Origin: an uncultured Pelagibacteraceae bacterium
GTDB lineage: Bacteria; Pseudomonadota; Alphaproteobacteria; Pelagibacterales; Pelagibacteraceae
Assembly: GCA_902634485.1 (NCBI GenBank)
Contig: CACPKA010000002.1
Span: forward strand, 17,169-81,168
Direction of reading: 5' to 3'
Length of the DNA stretch: 64,000 nt
The stretch's first letter is position 1, and the number at the start of each line of letters is the position of its first letter. The position numbers and the translations under genes are program-made. The notes beneath the pieces are model-generated. The model did no database searches, was not told the DNA's origin, and saw only the letters and a program-made list of their open reading frames with translations. Positions 39,246-49,787 of this stretch are shown piece by piece.

Positions 39246-39567
39246 TAGTGTTTTTATTTGGATGATAAGAATTGCTGGTTCCAGTCATGTTCGATAAATG
39301 ATCTTTCTGCCAGTCGTATTTTTTTAATTCATGTAAATTTTCTATCTTATTTTTTGTATGATGCATCCAAGAATACCACTCATATGAAATTTTAGTGGCA
39401 TCAATTTCGTCTCTGTAAATTACCCATCTTTTACCATTTTTGTTTTCATAATATTTATTTCCATAAGAGTCTACTCCAACCAACTTTCCATATAAAATAG
39501 TTTGGATTCTTGTTCCAAGCGTTTGCTGATTCCACCAGATGAATATTTGTTTTACAAATGTCAACAT
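39208..39567 (-). CDS. NDUFA12-family complex I accessory protein
   Basis: 'GVDSYGNKYYENKNGKRWVIY', 'PYEWYSWMHHT'-like 'ISYEWYSWMHHT'. Confidence 0.92.
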   Translation of the reverse strand: MLTFVKQIFIWWNQQTLGTRIQTILYGKLVGVDSYGNKYYENKNGKRWVIYRDEIDATKISYEWYSWMHHTKNKIENLHELKKYDWQKDHLSNMTGTSNSYHPNKNTNEFKKKYKTWKK

Positions 39568-39580
39568 TTTTTTTCTTTTT

Positions 39581-39605
39581 TTTTTACAATTTAAAATTGT
39601 AAAAA
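39581..39605. repeat. 25-bp palindrome in divergent intergenic region
   Basis: TTTTTACAATTT-A-AAATTGTAAAAA, 12-bp perfect arms. Confidence 0.7.
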
Positions 39606-39681
39606 TTAAATTAGACTAAAATTTCTAAATGTATATAAATTAATTATTAGAAGACTCAAAAATTTTATTAAAGGATCCATA

Positions 39682-40509
39682 ATGGCAAAATATCTAGTAG
39701 AAACTTACTATACATGCAGTTTTAAGGTAACTCATTATCTTGAAAACATTGATGAAAAAGAACTGACAAATCTAGAAAAGAGAGATGACGGAAAATTTGA
39801 AATACTGGATGTTAAACTGGATAATAGAAAAACTAAAAATTTAAATAAAACCGTAAATCAAATAAGTAACGATTCAGAAAAAAATAGTAATTTAAAAAAT
39901 GAATCGCTAAATCCAAAAATTATAACTAACGATAATAATCAAAAATTTATTAAAAAACTTAATGAAAGTGTTGGAAAGAGGTTAAGTATGCCTGATAGAA
40001 GAAAAGGATATATTCAAAAAGCCTCTATTGGAAACCACAAAGTTTATTTACACACTGGAGAGTATGAAGATGGAAAGATAGGAGAAATATTTATTGATAC
40101 AAGTAAAGAAGGAGAGTTGGTAAAAGCATTAATGAACAATTTTGCTATAGCGATATCTTTAGGTCTGCAATATGGGGTCCCATTGGACGAGTACGTAAAT
40201 GCTTATGTTGATACTAAATTTGAACCATCTGGAAAAGTAAATGGTAATGATCGTATATTAAGTGCATCCTCTATTTTAGATTATATATTTAGAGAATTAG
40301 CCATATCTTATTTAAATAGAGAAGATCTAGCCCATACACCTTCTATAGGAAGCAAAAATCTAAACAAAGAAGAAGAGGATTTTGATGATCAAAATAAATT
40401 TTTAAAAATAGTAAAGGATATTACTAGTAAAGGATTTGTAAGAAATGATTATAAAAAAAATCTAGTTGATTTATCAGATATAAAAATTAACCTTAAAGGA
40501 AAAAAATAA
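39682..40509 (+). CDS. TSCPD-domain protein resembling the C-terminal domain of B12-dependent (class II) ribonucleotide reductase
   Basis: '[82 protein letters not shown]', '[22 protein letters not shown]'. Confidence 0.85.
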   Translation: MAKYLVETYYTCSFKVTHYLENIDEKELTNLEKRDDGKFEILDVKLDNRKTKNLNKTVNQISNDSEKNSNLKNESLNPKIITNDNNQKFIKKLNESVGKRLSMPDRRKGYIQKASIGNHKVYLHTGEYEDGKIGEIFIDTSKEGELVKALMNNFAIAISLGLQYGVPLDEYVNAYVDTKFEPSGKVNGNDRILSASSILDYIFRELAISYLNREDLAHTPSIGSKNLNKEEEDFDDQNKFLKIVKDITSKGFVRNDYKKNLVDLSDIKINLKGKK

Positions 40510-40511
40510 TT

Positions 40512-42296
40512 CTACTTTTTTTTGTTTAAAGCCAAATTTAACTCTTTCAATTGATTGGGGCTTACTTCTGAAGGCGCATTCATCATTAAATCTTCAGCAT
40601 TCTGATTCATAGGAAACATAGTTACTTCTCTAATATTTTTTTCATTAGCAAGCAGCATAACAATTCTATCTATACCTGGAGCTATACCTCCGTGTGGTGG
40701 TGCTCCATAACTTAATGCATTTATCATGCCAGAAAACTTTTGATCGACTTCATTTTTTTCATATCCTGCAATTGAAAATAATTTATACATAAGTTCTGGT
40801 ATATGGTTTCTAATTGCACCAGAAGATAGCTCTACTCCATTACATACAATATCATATTGATAAGCTTTTATATTTAATGGATTATTATAATCAATTTTAT
40901 TTATATCGCCTTGTGGCATTGAAAATGGATTATGGCTAAATTTTATTTTTTTTGTTGATTTATCTTCTTCAAACATTGGGTAATCAACTATCCAACAAAA
41001 GGCAAACTCATCTTCATTTATAATTCCTAGTTCTTTTCCAATCTTGTCTCTTGCTAAAGAAATTATATTTTCTAAATCATTGATTTTTCCACATGAAAAA
41101 AAAATACTATCACCAATCTCTGCTTTGGTAATTTTCATAATCTCTTTAAGAGATTCCTCAGAAAATAATTTTCCTACTGGTCCCTTTGCTGAAATGTTAT
41201 TATTTTTTTCAAAAGTAAAATAAGCAAGGCCAGAAGCTCCTTGCTCTTTAGCCCATTTATCAATTCCATCAAAAAAACTTCTTGGTTTATCCTTTGTGTT
41301 TTTTGTGAGTATTGCTCTTACTAAAGATCCTGAATTTACAAGTTTTTTGAAAATTTCGAATTTTACATCATCTCTTTTAAAAACATTTGTAAGATCTGAA
41401 ATTATTAAGGGATTTCTCAAATCTGGCTTATCAGTACCATAATACAACATTGCATCTTCATACTTAATCTGAGGAAATTTTTCGTATTTTAATTTTTTGT
41501 TTGAAAATTTTTTAAAAATATTAACAAACAATTTTTCCACTACTTCAAAAACATCTTCTTGTTCAATAAAAGACATTTCTAAATCTAATTGATAAAATTC
41601 GCCTGGGCTTCTGTCTGCTCGAGCATCCTCATCTCTAAAACAAGGTGCAATCTGAAAATATTTATCAAAACCAGCAACCATAATTAATTGTTTAAATTGT
41701 TGAGGGGCTTGAGGTAATGCATAAAATTTTCCTGGATTTAATCTACTTGGAACTAAAAAATCTCTTGCACCTTCAGGACTTGAAGATGTAAGTATAGGCG
41801 TTTGAAATTCTAAAAATCCATACTTTGTCATTTCTGTTCTAATAAACTCTATTACTTTTGATCTTAAAATAATATTTTCATGAATTTTTTTTCTTCTTAA
41901 ATCTAAAAATCTATATTTCAATCTTAGTTCTTCTGAATATTCTTGGTCAGTAAAAATTGGCATAGGTAATTCTTTACACTCTCCAAGAATTTCAAAAGAT
42001 TCAATCTTAACTTCAATTTGACCTGTTTTTAATTCTGAATTAATTGTATCTTTTGATCGCTCTACAACCTTCCCTTCAATTTTAATAACTGTTTCTAATT
42101 GAAGTTTTTCTAATTTACTAAAAAAATTTTTATTTTTATCTACAACACATTGCGTTAAACCATAATTATCTCTTAAGTCTATAAATAACAAATTCCCATG
42201 GTCACGTTTTTTATTTACCCATCCAGATAGGATAATCTTTTCATTGTTATTTTTTAAATTTAATTCGTTACAATTATGTGTTCTATATTTGTGCAA
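40512..42296 (-). CDS. aspS: Aspartyl-tRNA synthetase
   Basis: 'GWVNKKRDHGNLLFIDLRD', 'APQQFKQLIMVAGFDKYFQIAPCFRDEDARADRSPGEFYQLDLEMSF', 'GGIAPGIDRIVMLL'. Confidence 0.98.
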   Translation of the reverse strand: MHKYRTHNCNELNLKNNNEKIILSGWVNKKRDHGNLLFIDLRDNYGLTQCVVDKNKNFFSKLEKLQLETVIKIEGKVVERSKDTINSELKTGQIEVKIESFEILGECKELPMPIFTDQEYSEELRLKYRFLDLRRKKIHENIILRSKVIEFIRTEMTKYGFLEFQTPILTSSSPEGARDFLVPSRLNPGKFYALPQAPQQFKQLIMVAGFDKYFQIAPCFRDEDARADRSPGEFYQLDLEMSFIEQEDVFEVVEKLFVNIFKKFSNKKLKYEKFPQIKYEDAMLYYGTDKPDLRNPLIISDLTNVFKRDDVKFEIFKKLVNSGSLVRAILTKNTKDKPRSFFDGIDKWAKEQGASGLAYFTFEKNNNISAKGPVGKLFSEESLKEIMKITKAEIGDSIFFSCGKINDLENIISLARDKIGKELGIINEDEFAFCWIVDYPMFEEDKSTKKIKFSHNPFSMPQGDINKIDYNNPLNIKAYQYDIVCNGVELSSGAIRNHIPELMYKLFSIAGYEKNEVDQKFSGMINALSYGAPPHGGIAPGIDRIVMLLANEKNIREVTMFPMNQNAEDLMMNAPSEVSPNQLKELNLALNKKK

Positions 42297-42297
42297 T

Positions 42298-42972
42298 TTA
42301 AACCTTTAATGCTTCTTTTATAATTTTAAAATCAATAGATTTTTTTTTTTTTAAACTGATTTCATCAAGTTTATATACAAATTCATATATTTTTCCATAT
42401 GATCTATCAATATGTTTAATAATAAAATCAATAAGTTTTTTTTCGACTTTAATTTGTCTATCAGAAAAATTTTTTAATAGAATAGCAAACATCAATTCAT
42501 CATCTGGTTTGTCAATTTTGGCAAAAATACAATTTTTTGCTCTTGATATAAAATCTGTAAGTTTAAATTTAAATTCATTAATTGGAATTAATGAATTAAT
42601 CAAAATATATTTATTATCCTGATCAGCAACATTAAACAATGTATACATTAATTTTTCATCTATATTTTCATCAAAATCGTCTAAAATTAAATTTTCAAAA
42701 ATTTTAAACTCTCTCAATACTTCATTATTAAAATCTTTTGCTTTAATTTTATAAGCTTTATATTTTTTTTGAAAAATATTTGATAAGTGGGTTTTTCCAC
42801 TATATTTTTCTCCATGAACATTTAAAATGTTTTTTTCCCATTTTGGCCATTTTTCTATCAAACTGTAAGCAAAAAAATTACTTTTGTTTACATAAAAATC
42901 ATCATTTTTATAATTCTGTTTTAGATCAAATTTTAATAACAACTGATTTAAATCATTCATTTTATTGTCCAA
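42298..42972 (-). CDS. DnaA-related regulatory inactivator (HdaA-like)
   Basis: 'NVHGEKYSGKTHLSNIF', 'LILDDFDE', 'RSYGKIYEFVYKLDEISL' as in DnaA/Hda AAA+ domain. Confidence 0.8.
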   Translation of the reverse strand: MDNKMNDLNQLLLKFDLKQNYKNDDFYVNKSNFFAYSLIEKWPKWEKNILNVHGEKYSGKTHLSNIFQKKYKAYKIKAKDFNNEVLREFKIFENLILDDFDENIDEKLMYTLFNVADQDNKYILINSLIPINEFKFKLTDFISRAKNCIFAKIDKPDDELMFAILLKNFSDRQIKVEKKLIDFIIKHIDRSYGKIYEFVYKLDEISLKKKKSIDFKIIKEALKV

Positions 42973-44036
42973 ATTTGGTTATCCCTTTCAATGTTTAAAC
43001 CTTTTGATTTTACATCATTAAAAAACTTATCAGGAGATCCGTTATAAATTATTTTATATGAAATATTTTTATTATTAAAAGATAAAACAATAAAATTTGA
43101 GACTAAATCTAAGCTTCTTAATGTATTTTCAAATATTTTAACCTGATTATAATTTTTCGAAGAAAGCGATACAGTCAATGGTAACTGAATTGAAGTGTTT
43201 ATCAAATTTATTTTTTTCCATTCATCTTCATATAAATTTTTTAGACTAAAAATTAACTCGTCTACAGAATTTAAATTATTCAAATCAATCTTTTTTTTAT
43301 TAATATTAAAAATTTTATAATTTTGATTCAAATATAGTTTCGACAAAATATTTATATTATCTTTATTTTTATAAATAATTAATATTATATAATTTTCTAG
43401 ATCATACTTTTTTACAATCTTTTCAAAATCGTAGTCTTCTAGTAATTCGATATTTTTTTCAAAAAATTGTAAATCTTCAATTTCATTACTTGGAAGAACG
43501 TAGTTAAGTAAATGATAATTTTTAGTATTTTTTTTCCAATTACTGTAAACTAAATTTTTTTCAAAATATACTATTTCATTTTTACGATTATCAATTATTA
43601 TTGGTAAAAGCATTAAATCTATTTTTTTTGGAATTGATGGAAATATATTTTTTGATTCAAAATATTTATAAGTATTTTTTTTATTAAAATTTACATTAAA
43701 TTTTGCGTAATACTTACTTTCTAAAAATTTTTCATCACTTACATTGAAAGAATCAATCAAACTTTTAATTGTCGATAAATTTGTTTTTCTTATTTTTTTT
43801 TTATCTTTAGATACAATAATTGTTGAAATTAATTGTAAAAAAGCTGCTTCAAAAGCTTTATCAAATACTTTTTTTTTATTAAAATCTAAATTAAAATCTT
43901 CAGAAATTTCTATTTCGTTTATTTTAAATGAACTAGCATTTGATTTAGATATCAATGACGTGTTAAGAAATATAAAAGTTATAATTAATGATACAAAAAA
44001 AATAAAAATGGTTTTAGATATATATTTAAAAATCAT
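42957..44036 (-). CDS. DUF2066-like envelope protein
   Basis: Signal/TM, 'INEIEISEDFNLDFNKKKVFDKAFEAAFLQLIS' and position next to purM. Confidence 0.65.
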   Translation of the reverse strand: MIFKYISKTIFIFFVSLIITFIFLNTSLISKSNASSFKINEIEISEDFNLDFNKKKVFDKAFEAAFLQLISTIIVSKDKKKIRKTNLSTIKSLIDSFNVSDEKFLESKYYAKFNVNFNKKNTYKYFESKNIFPSIPKKIDLMLLPIIIDNRKNEIVYFEKNLVYSNWKKNTKNYHLLNYVLPSNEIEDLQFFEKNIELLEDYDFEKIVKKYDLENYIILIIYKNKDNINILSKLYLNQNYKIFNINKKKIDLNNLNSVDELIFSLKNLYEDEWKKINLINTSIQLPLTVSLSSKNYNQVKIFENTLRSLDLVSNFIVLSFNNKNISYKIIYNGSPDKFFNDVKSKGLNIERDNQIWTIK

Positions 44037-44053
44037 AATTAATTTAAATAATA

Positions 44054-45082
44054 ATGAAAAAAGGTAAATTTACATATGAAAAAAGTGGCGTTAATATTGC
44101 GGCTGCAGACAAATTTGTAAGATATATATCCAATATTTCGAAAAATAATAAAGAAAATAGTAAATTTAAAAATATTGGAGGTTTTGGATCAATTTCAAAT
44201 ATTCCAAACAATATAAAAAAACCTAAAATAGTTGCTAGCACCGATGGAGTTGGCACTAAAATTGAGATAGCAAATATTCTTAACAAATACGATACAATTG
44301 GCATTGATTTAGTAGCAATGTGTGTGAACGATTTAATTGTTCAAGGAGCAAAACCACTTTTATTTTTAGATTATATATCCATAAACAAAATTGATTTAAA
44401 AAAATTAAAAAAAATTATTAAAGGAATTATAAAAGGATGTAAAATTGCAGGATGTGAGCTGGTTGGAGGAGAGACAGCAGAAATGCCAGACACATACGAA
44501 AAAGGGAAATTTGATATTGCAGGATTTTCTGTAGGTATAGTAGATCAAAAAAAAATTTTAACAAATAAAATAAAAGAAAATAATTTAATTTTAGCAGTTC
44601 CATCAAATGGTATTCATTCTAATGGTTATTCTTTGGTAAGATATATTTTAAAGAAAAAAAAAATTAATATTAAAAAAAATAACTTCTTAAAAAAAGAATT
44701 AATTAGACCAACAAAAATTTATGTAAACGAGGTTTTAAAATTAATAAAACATAATTTAATTAATGGTTGTGCTAATATTACTGGTGGAGGTATATCGGAC
44801 AATATTAAAAGAATAATGCCTGATGGATTAACGGCAAATATTAATCTAGGAAAAATTAAAACGACTAGAATATTTGATTGGATTAAAAAAAATAAAATAT
44901 CTGATAAAGAAATGTTAAAAACATTTAATTGTGGAATGGGTTTCTGTATTATAATAAAAAAACAAAATCTGAAAAAAATAAATAAATTTTTTGATAAAAA
45001 TTTTAAACCATATATTGTAGGAAAAATAATTAAAGGAGATAAAAAGATTAAATTAGATGAAAAAATTAATTGGTCTCGATAA
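44054..45082 (+). CDS. purM: Phosphoribosylformylglycinamidine cyclo-ligase
   Basis: 'YEKSGVNIAAADKFV', 'VASTDGVGTKIEIA', 'GGETAEMPDTY', 'NITGGGISDNIKRIMP'. Confidence 0.97.
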   Translation: MKKGKFTYEKSGVNIAAADKFVRYISNISKNNKENSKFKNIGGFGSISNIPNNIKKPKIVASTDGVGTKIEIANILNKYDTIGIDLVAMCVNDLIVQGAKPLLFLDYISINKIDLKKLKKIIKGIIKGCKIAGCELVGGETAEMPDTYEKGKFDIAGFSVGIVDQKKILTNKIKENNLILAVPSNGIHSNGYSLVRYILKKKKINIKKNNFLKKELIRPTKIYVNEVLKLIKHNLINGCANITGGGISDNIKRIMPDGLTANINLGKIKTTRIFDWIKKNKISDKEMLKTFNCGMGFCIIIKKQNLKKINKFFDKNFKPYIVGKIIKGDKKIKLDEKINWSR

Positions 45083-45641
45083 AAATAAAACTGCAGTTTT
45101 TATCTCTGGAAATGGTTCAAATTTAAGAAATTTAATAAAATTTTCAAAAAATAAAAATTCTCCAATTATTATAGATTTAGTAATTTCTAATAATAAAAAT
45201 GCAAAAGGATTACTTTATACTTATCGAAAAAAAATAGAAAATAAAGTAATAAACTTTAGAAATCAAAAGTTATCTGAAAAAAAAATTTTAAAAATATTAA
45301 GCAAAAAAAAAATTAAATTGATTTGTTTGGCTGGATTTATGAAAATTTTATCAAAGAAATTTATTCAAAAGTTTGGTGGAATAATATTAAATATCCATCC
45401 ATCTTTGCTACCAAAGTATAAAGGTTTAAATACTCATAAACGTGCTTTATTAAATAACGAAAAATATTCAGGTTGCACTGTGCACTATGTTACTTCTAAA
45501 TTAGACTCTGGAAAAATAATAATACAAAAAAAAGTTAAAATATCTAAATATGAAAATGAAATAACTTTAAAAAAAAAAATTCTTAAACTTGAACATGCAA
45601 TCTATCCTGAAGCTATAAAAAAAATTATTGCTGATCTTTGA
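45057..45641 (+). CDS. purN: Phosphoribosylglycinamide formyltransferase
   Basis: 'AVFISGNGSNLRNLI', 'LAGFMKILSKKF', 'NIHPSLLPKYKG', 'CTVHYVT'; 26-bp overlap with purM. Confidence 0.97.
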   Translation: MKKLIGLDKNKTAVFISGNGSNLRNLIKFSKNKNSPIIIDLVISNNKNAKGLLYTYRKKIENKVINFRNQKLSEKKILKILSKKKIKLICLAGFMKILSKKFIQKFGGIILNIHPSLLPKYKGLNTHKRALLNNEKYSGCTVHYVTSKLDSGKIIIQKKVKISKYENEITLKKKILKLEHAIYPEAIKKIIADL

Positions 45642-46041
45642 AAAAAAAGCTGATTTCTATTTTTGCATTTTCTAAACTATCAGATCCATGGACAGAATTT
45701 TTATCAATTGAAATTCCATATTCCTTTCTAATTGTACCTTCATCAGCTTTTTTAGGATCAGTTGCTCCCATTAATTTTCTATTTTCCTTAACGGCATCAT
45801 TTTTTTCAAGAATCATTACGATAATAGGCCCAGAAGACAAATAATCACATAAATCAGAGTAAAAAGGTTTAGTTTCATGTACTTTATAGAACAGTTCTGC
45901 CTCACTTTTAGTTAATTGAATTTTTTTTTCTTTAGCTATTTTAAACCCATTACTTATAAATTCTTCTTTAATTTTATTTTCTAAGGCTCTTTCAATAGCA
46001 TCTGGCTTAATAATTGACAAAGTTTTTTCTAAATCACTCAT
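45625..46041 (-). CDS. ndk: Nucleoside-diphosphate kinase
   Basis: 'EKTLSIIKPDAIER', 'NSVHGSDSLENAKIEISFFF'; start MSDLEK at 46041. Confidence 0.97.
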   Translation of the reverse strand: MSDLEKTLSIIKPDAIERALENKIKEEFISNGFKIAKEKKIQLTKSEAELFYKVHETKPFYSDLCDYLSSGPIIVMILEKNDAVKENRKLMGATDPKKADEGTIRKEYGISIDKNSVHGSDSLENAKIEISFFFKDQQ

Positions 46042-47497
46042 AATTATCCTCCACAAACTGATTTAATAATCTTACTCCATAACCAGTTGCACCACCAGAA
46101 TTTAACGCACCAGCATATTTTGAGAAAGCCATTCCAGCTATATCAAGATGAGCCCAAGGCGTTTTATTAATGATAAATCTTTGTAAAAATTGTGCAGCAG
46201 TTGTAGAACCTGCTCCACCAACATAGTTTATATTTTGCATGTCAGCATTTTTTGAATTCATTAGTTTGTCATAATTTTTATGTAGAGGTAGCCTCCATAC
46301 TTTTTCATCAACTTTTTCTCCAGCATCAAAAATTTGTTTTGAAAGTTTGTCATTGTTTGAAAACAAGCCTGCATATTCTGATCCTAAACAAACAATTATT
46401 GCGCCTGTTAGTGTAGCTAAGTCTACCATTAGCTGAGGTTTATATTTTTTTTCAGTAAAAGTTAAAGCATCAGCTAAAACTAATCTTCCTTCTGCATCAG
46501 TATTTAAAACTTCTATTGTCTTACCGCTGTATGATTTTACTATATCACCAGGTCTTTGTGCATTTCCACCAGGCATATTCTCAACTAAACCAACAACACC
46601 AACAGCATTTATTTTTGCTTTTCTTATAGCAAAGTTTTTCATTAATCCTACTACGACTGCTGAACCTGCCATATCATAAGTCATATCTTCCATAAATCTC
46701 GCAGGTTTTAAAGATATGCCTCCAGTGTCAAAACAAACTCCTTTACCAACAAAACCTAAAGGTTTTGATTTAGATTTAGATCCCTTCCACTCTATAGTTA
46801 CAAGATAAGATCCTCTTATGCTACCTTGACCAACTCCTAATAAAGCATTCATACCTAATTTTTTCATTTTTTTCTCATTATAAACATTAACTTTGAGTCC
46901 ATATTTTTTTAATTTGAGAAGTCTTTTAGCATACTCATCTGGGTGCAAAATATTTCCAGGCTCAGAAACTAAATCTCTTGTGTAAAAAGTTCCCTCTTCT
47001 AACGCCTTAAATTTTAATTTATTTTTTAAAAATAAACTAGTTTGTTTTCCAATTAAACTTATAGTTATTATATTTTTTGTTTTCTTTGATTTATATATAT
47101 TAAACTCGTAAGACTTTAATTTAAGCCCATGCATAAATCTACCTATGAAATCTTTTCCTGGTTTAGTTTTTAAAGTAGAGGTAACTATTGAAACATCTTT
47201 AAATGAGTTTTTTTTTATGAAATTATAAAATTCTGCACCTAAATTTTCTACATCGAAGCCTTTAAGATCTTTTTTTATAGATATTAAAACAAGAGTGGTT
47301 TTTTCATTAATATTTAATGAAATAATATTTTCTTTAATATTTTTTTTATTTTTTAAAATTTTTTCCACATACAAAATTTGACTATTAGATAAAAAAACTT
47401 TTGTATTTTTTATTTCAAATTTATCTTCAGTAAACAAAGCAATTACACCTGAATTGCTTGATTTAGCCTTATTTTTATACAGAACTTGAACAGTCAT
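46034..47497 (-). CDS. pepA: Leucyl aminopeptidase (M17)
   Basis: 'GKGVCFDTGGISLKP', 'VLNTDAEGRLVLADAL'; start MTVQVLYKNK at 47497, not 47557. Confidence 0.97.
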   Translation of the reverse strand: MTVQVLYKNKAKSSNSGVIALFTEDKFEIKNTKVFLSNSQILYVEKILKNKKNIKENIISLNINEKTTLVLISIKKDLKGFDVENLGAEFYNFIKKNSFKDVSIVTSTLKTKPGKDFIGRFMHGLKLKSYEFNIYKSKKTKNIITISLIGKQTSLFLKNKLKFKALEEGTFYTRDLVSEPGNILHPDEYAKRLLKLKKYGLKVNVYNEKKMKKLGMNALLGVGQGSIRGSYLVTIEWKGSKSKSKPLGFVGKGVCFDTGGISLKPARFMEDMTYDMAGSAVVVGLMKNFAIRKAKINAVGVVGLVENMPGGNAQRPGDIVKSYSGKTIEVLNTDAEGRLVLADALTFTEKKYKPQLMVDLATLTGAIIVCLGSEYAGLFSNNDKLSKQIFDAGEKVDEKVWRLPLHKNYDKLMNSKNADMQNINYVGGAGSTTAAQFLQRFIINKTPWAHLDIAGMAFSKYAGALNSGGATGYGVRLLNQFVEDNYE

Positions 47498-47556
47498 TGA
47501 TTTTAAAATATATACTTGTAGTTGAACGTATATAATTACTATTAACCAGAATTTCA

Positions 47557-48711
47557 ATGAAAAAATTGATATTTAAAAAATTTGCAAAAGATGTATTTCA
47601 ATTTTTTTTGCTAGTATCTATTAGCTTTTCCTTGATTGTTTGGGTCATCCAGGCAGTCAATTTTTTAGATATAGTCACTGAGGACGGTCATGGATTTAGA
47701 GTTTATTTCCTATACACTTTACTTAGTCTTCCAAAAATATTCAGTAAAATTCTTCCATTCATTTATTTTATTAGCTTGTTCTACATAATTTTAAAATATG
47801 AGAATGATAATGAGTTAATTATTTTTTGGACTATAGGAATAAAAAAAATTGAATTTATTAATGTATTATTAAAATTTTCAATTTTTTATCTAATTTTACA
47901 ACTATTTTTTACTACTTTTTTAGTTCCTTTTACATTGGATAAAGCAAGGTCATATATAAGAACGTCAAATGTAGATCTTTTTTCTTCATTAATTCAAGAA
48001 AAAAAATTTATAGATGGAGTAAAAAATTTAACAATTTTTGTTGAAGAAAAAAATCGGAATGGAGATTTAAAAAATATTTTTTTAAAAGAAAAGATTAATG
48101 TTAATGAGTACCAAACAATAATTGCAAAAGCTGGAAAAATAAAGAAATATGATTCAAAAAGTTCGTTATTATTATATGATGGAAAAATAATTAACAACAA
48201 TAATGAAAGTATAAATTCTTTTGAATTTTCAAAAACAGAATTTAATCTTTCAAAATTTTCAACAAAAACAACTACACATCCAAAAATTCAAGAGATTGGT
48301 TCTTTTGATGTTTTGGTATGTATAATAAGATTAAAAAATCTAAATAATTATTTTTTTTCTAATTTTTTTAAATCAGATAAAAAAATTAATAATTGTATTA
48401 ATGAAAATTTAAAAGATACATTTCAAGAAATTTTTAAAAGATTTATTTCTCCTTTTTATTTACTTGCCTTATCTCTAATTGCTTGCTTAATTATAATTAA
48501 GTCTAAAGATGATTATGAATATTTTAAATATAAATTTAGTTTATTTGTAATTGGTGTAGTAACAATAATTATTTCAGAAATATCGATAAAATACTCCTCT
48601 TCTGAATTATCTCAAAATATACATATTTTTTCTTTACCAATTTTGATTTTAATTACTATTTATTTATATTTAAAAATAAAACTTAGAAAACCCAAATTAA
48701 TGACTGAATGA
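47557..48711 (+). CDS. lptF: LPS export permease LptF
   Basis: YjgP/YjgQ family architecture, first of lptF-lptG-lptD order. Confidence 0.92.
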   Translation: MKKLIFKKFAKDVFQFFLLVSISFSLIVWVIQAVNFLDIVTEDGHGFRVYFLYTLLSLPKIFSKILPFIYFISLFYIILKYENDNELIIFWTIGIKKIEFINVLLKFSIFYLILQLFFTTFLVPFTLDKARSYIRTSNVDLFSSLIQEKKFIDGVKNLTIFVEEKNRNGDLKNIFLKEKINVNEYQTIIAKAGKIKKYDSKSSLLLYDGKIINNNNESINSFEFSKTEFNLSKFSTKTTTHPKIQEIGSFDVLVCIIRLKNLNNYFFSNFFKSDKKINNCINENLKDTFQEIFKRFISPFYLLALSLIACLIIIKSKDDYEYFKYKFSLFVIGVVTIIISEISIKYSSSELSQNIHIFSLPILILITIYLYLKIKLRKPKLMTE

Positions 48712-49787
48712 TTGTAAATACTTATAAAAAATATATTTTATCTCTATTCTTAAAAACTTTAGCAGAAGTACTTGTTATATTTTTTTCATTAATAATTATA
48801 GTTAATCTTTTTGAGGAGATTAATTTTTTAAAAAATCACAATGTTGGAAGTTATTATCCTTTATTTTTATCACTACTAAACACTCCATCAATTATTTTTG
48901 ACATATTGCCATTTATTTTTTTGATTTCGACTTTGTTGTTTTTTATAAAATTAATTAATAAAAATGAACTATCTATTTTTAAATATACTGGAATAACAAA
49001 TAGTCAAATTCTGAAAATAATAGTTTTTTTTTCATTTATATTAGGAATATTTTTAATATTCGGTTTTTATACTTTTTCATCTAAATTAAAAAGCCAATAT
49101 TTATTAAAAAAAAATCAATTTACATCTGATGATAAGTATTTAGCTGTTATAACTGAGAATGGTCTTTGGATTCGAGATGAAGTAAATAACACTATAAACA
49201 TTGTTAATGCTGATAAAATAAATAAGGATTTATTAATAAATGTATCAATAACCCAATTTGACAAAAATTTTAATTTACAACAAGTTATCGAAAGTAAAGA
49301 GGTAAATATTAAATCAAAAAAATGGGCTATTAATAGCGCATCAATAACCAAAAAAAATTCAACAAAGCAAGTTTACTCACTTAATTTTGATAGCAATTTT
49401 GATATTGAAATAATAAATAATTTATTTTCTAACCTATCGTCAATGTCTTTGATGCAATTAAATAAGTTAAAGAAAGATTACAATAAGTTGGGATATTCCA
49501 CCGTAGGTATAAAAGTTTATGAAAATAAAATCTTATCAGTGCCTATTTATCTTGCAATAATGACCCTTTTATCAGGAATAATTATGTTTAATTCAAAATA
49601 CAAAAAAAGCAAAATTTTTAACATTATTTTAGGAATCTCTCTATCGGTAATTATATATTATGTAAATTATTTTTCAGCACTATTGGGAGAAACTGGAAAA
49701 ATACCTATAATTTTGTCAGTATGGTTGCCATTAATTATTTTAATTATAATTAGCTTAATTGGATTAGTAAGATTAAATGAAAAATAA
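48708..49787 (+). CDS. lptG: LPS export permease LptG
   Basis: YjgP/YjgQ family, start overlaps lptF stop. Confidence 0.92.
   Translation: MIVNTYKKYILSLFLKTLAEVLVIFFSLIIIVNLFEEINFLKNHNVGSYYPLFLSLLNTPSIIFDILPFIFLISTLLFFIKLINKNELSIFKYTGITNSQILKIIVFFSFILGIFLIFGFYTFSSKLKSQYLLKKNQFTSDDKYLAVITENGLWIRDEVNNTINIVNADKINKDLLINVSITQFDKNFNLQQVIESKEVNIKSKKWAINSASITKKNSTKQVYSLNFDSNFDIEIINNLFSNLSSMSLMQLNKLKKDYNKLGYSTVGIKVYENKILSVPIYLAIMTLLSGIIMFNSKYKKSKIFNIILGISLSVIIYYVNYFSALLGETGKIPIILSVWLPLIILIIISLIGLVRLNEK

Noticed and set aside
47498-47557. Track start of pepA at 47557
   Set aside because: Overlaps the lptF start; internal ATG at 47497 (MTVQVLYKNK) leaves a normal divergent promoter gap
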